Source of the DNA: Paenibacillus sp. cl123
GTDB taxonomy: Bacteria > Bacillota > Bacilli > Paenibacillales > NBRC-103111
Direction of reading: 5' to 3'
Assembly (NCBI RefSeq): GCF_900101595.1
Contig: NZ_FMYY01000019.1
Location: 59,736-123,735 of the forward strand
Length of the DNA: 64,000 nucleotides
This document shows positions 62,730 to 64,000 of this stretch, one piece after another. A program made the position numbers and the translations under genes. The number at the start of each line of letters is the position of its first letter. Position 1 is the first letter of the stretch. The notes beneath the pieces were generated by a model that searched no databases, was not told the DNA's origin, and was given only the letters and a program-made list of their open reading frames with translations.

Positions 62730-62804
62730 TGGCTGGGGATCTAGGATTCGAACCTAGGGGTGACGGAGTCAAAGTCCGTTGCCTTACCGCTTGGCTAATC
62801 CCCA
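62730..62804 (-). tRNA. tRNA-Gln (anticodon UUG)
   Basis: 75 bases with encoded CCA. Acceptor TGGGGAT/ATCCCCA; anticodon loop CTTTGAC. Confidence 0.95.
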
Positions 62805-62811
62805 ATACAAC

Positions 62812-62887
<76 letters not shown>

Positions 62888-62897
62888 AAATTATAAA

Positions 62898-62973
62898 TGG
62901 TGGAGGCTGACGGGATCGAACCGCCGACCCTCTGCTTGTAAGGCAGATGCTCTCCCAGCTGAGCTAAGCCTCC
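62898..62973 (-). tRNA. tRNA-Val (anticodon UAC)
   Basis: 76 bases with encoded CCA. Acceptor GGAGGCT/AGCCTCC; anticodon loop CTTACAA. Confidence 0.95.
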
Positions 62974-62977
62974 AAAA

Positions 62978-63052
62978 TGGTGACCCGTAGGGGATTCGAA
63001 CCCCTGTTACCTCCGTGAAAGGGAGGTGTCTTAACCCCTTGACCAACGGGCC
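62978..63052 (-). tRNA. tRNA-Glu (anticodon UUC)
   Basis: 75 bases with encoded CCA. Acceptor GGCCCGT/ACGGGTC; anticodon loop CTTTCAC. Confidence 0.95.
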
Positions 63053-63060
63053 TTGCAAAA

Positions 63061-63133
63061 AGCTTCCAACCGGGATCGAACCGGTGACCTCATCCTTACC
63101 ATGGATGCACTCTACCTACTGAGCTATGGAAGC
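63061..63133 (-). tRNA. tRNA-Thr (anticodon GGU)
   Basis: 73 bases. Acceptor GCTTCCA/TGGAAGC; anticodon stem CATCC/GGATG with loop ATGGTAA. CCA is not encoded. Confidence 0.93.
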
Positions 63134-63136
63134 AAG

Positions 63137-63212
63137 TGGCTCCCCGAACAGGACTCGAACCTGTGACAACTCGATTAACAGTCGAGTGCTCTACCAACTG
63201 AGCTATCAGGGA
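63137..63212 (-). tRNA. tRNA-Asn (anticodon GUU)
   Basis: 76 bases with encoded CCA. Acceptor TCCCTGA/TCGGGGA; anticodon loop CTGTTAA. First tRNA after 5S rRNA. Confidence 0.95.
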
Positions 63213-63244
63213 ATGTTAGTTTGAGGAGTCAAGCCATGACATCC

Positions 63245-63361
63245 GCTTGGCGACGTTCTACTCTCCCAGGACCCTGCGGTCCAAGTACCATCGACGCTGG
63301 AAGGCTTAACGGTCGTGTTCGGGATGGGTACGCGTGGTTCCCTTCCGCCATCATCACCAAA
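63245..63361 (-). rRNA. 5S ribosomal RNA
   Basis: 117 bases, minus strand, starting TTTGGTGATGATGGCGG and ending GAACGTCGCCAAGC. It contains the conserved CCATCCCGAACACG and GTTAAGCC segments. Confidence 0.95.
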
Positions 63362-63585
63362 CCGGATTTTTCGAGGATCGCTCCTCTGAAATCTCTGCGA
63401 GAAAATATCCCGCAGTTCAAGACGGCTTGCGCCTTGAAAACTGGATACGAAACATTGCTCTGCTGAATTTGTCGTTTTAGCTTTTGGGGCCCCCGCAAAG
63501 TACCAGGAATACGCTTCGTCAGCCTACTCTTCACTTTGTGGGGTATAGCCCATGCTTACGAAGTGGTTTACTCCGTAAACCTGTA
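63362..63585 (-). other. 23S-5S rRNA spacer
   Basis: Transcribed spacer of about 220 bases without tRNA. It carries, in the transcript, the reverse complement of the TTGAAAACTGGATA motif commonly found in rRNA leaders of Bacilli (+ strand about 63434-63451), so it may pair with leader sequences during RNase III processing. Confidence 0.6.

Positions 63586-64000
<415 letters not shown>

Overview
The window looks like a Paenibacillus-type Firmicute chromosome. Signs of this are the strong AGGAGG-type ribosome sites with several TTG/GTG starts, the sigW-rsiW / cdaA-cdaR / glmM / glmS neighbourhood, very large surface proteins ending in S-layer homology (SLH) repeats, several AraC regulators (one membrane-anchored), and an LplB/YtcP/lipoprotein-type ABC importer. 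Identification is by family recognition only; no database search was possible.

Layout. 1-4.1 kb: the start of a secreted protein cut by the window edge, a zinc-less MDR dehydrogenase with an AraC regulator, and an ECF sigma factor with a membrane anti-sigma partner. 4.3-4.7 kb: decayed remains of a Gfo/Idh/MocA dehydrogenase and a DUF993-like gene. 4.7-20.3 kb: a carbohydrate-utilisation locus. On the minus strand, in order of transcription, come a membrane AraC sensor-regulator, a solute-binding lipoprotein, an LplB-like permease, a Gfo/Idh/MocA oxidoreductase, a TIM-barrel isomerase/epimerase, a second oxidoreductase, a YtcP-like permease, a soluble AraC regulator lacking the sensor half, and a D-2-hydroxyacid dehydrogenase. 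A 1,252-residue secreted carbohydrate-active protein diverges from it. The likely logic is extracellular attack, uptake by the importer, then NAD(P)-linked oxidation and isomerisation of an unusual sugar or cyclitol; the substrate cannot be read from sequence.

20.6-31.5 kb: conserved core, all minus strand. glmS is preceded by a glmS self-cleaving ribozyme lying under a spurious 81-codon ORF. Then come glmM with its own promoter, cdaR, cdaA (c-di-AMP synthesis), rsiW, sigW and ppc. 31.6-44.8 kb: a hybrid histidine kinase, a short-chain dehydrogenase, a 51-52-bp tandem repeat array, a 1,931-residue SLH-anchored nucleotidase-like protein, a chemoreceptor and a secreted copper-amine-oxidase-type domain protein. 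45.0-48.7 kb: a membrane protein / histidine kinase / NarL-type regulator operon. 49.0-52.9 kb: an SGNH hydrolase, a TetR regulator and a MATE pump sharing an intergenic region with four operator-like sites (three at exact 20-bp phasing), and an AT-richer gene for a divergent ThyX. 53.1-60.0 kb: a 2,313-residue SLH surface protein with LamG, Ig-like and GH43-like modules under a cre-like palindrome. 60.4-61.3 kb: an aminoglycoside phosphotransferase-family protein.

61.4-64.0 kb: stable RNA genes on the minus strand: the 3' end of 23S rRNA, 5S rRNA and eight tRNAs ending in a terminator, then a separately promoted four-tRNA cluster (Gly, Arg, Pro, Gly).

The strongest items for a second look are the sugar locus with its split permease pair and gene remnants, the phased TetR operators, the 51-bp repeats, the glmS ribozyme, and the two giant SLH proteins.
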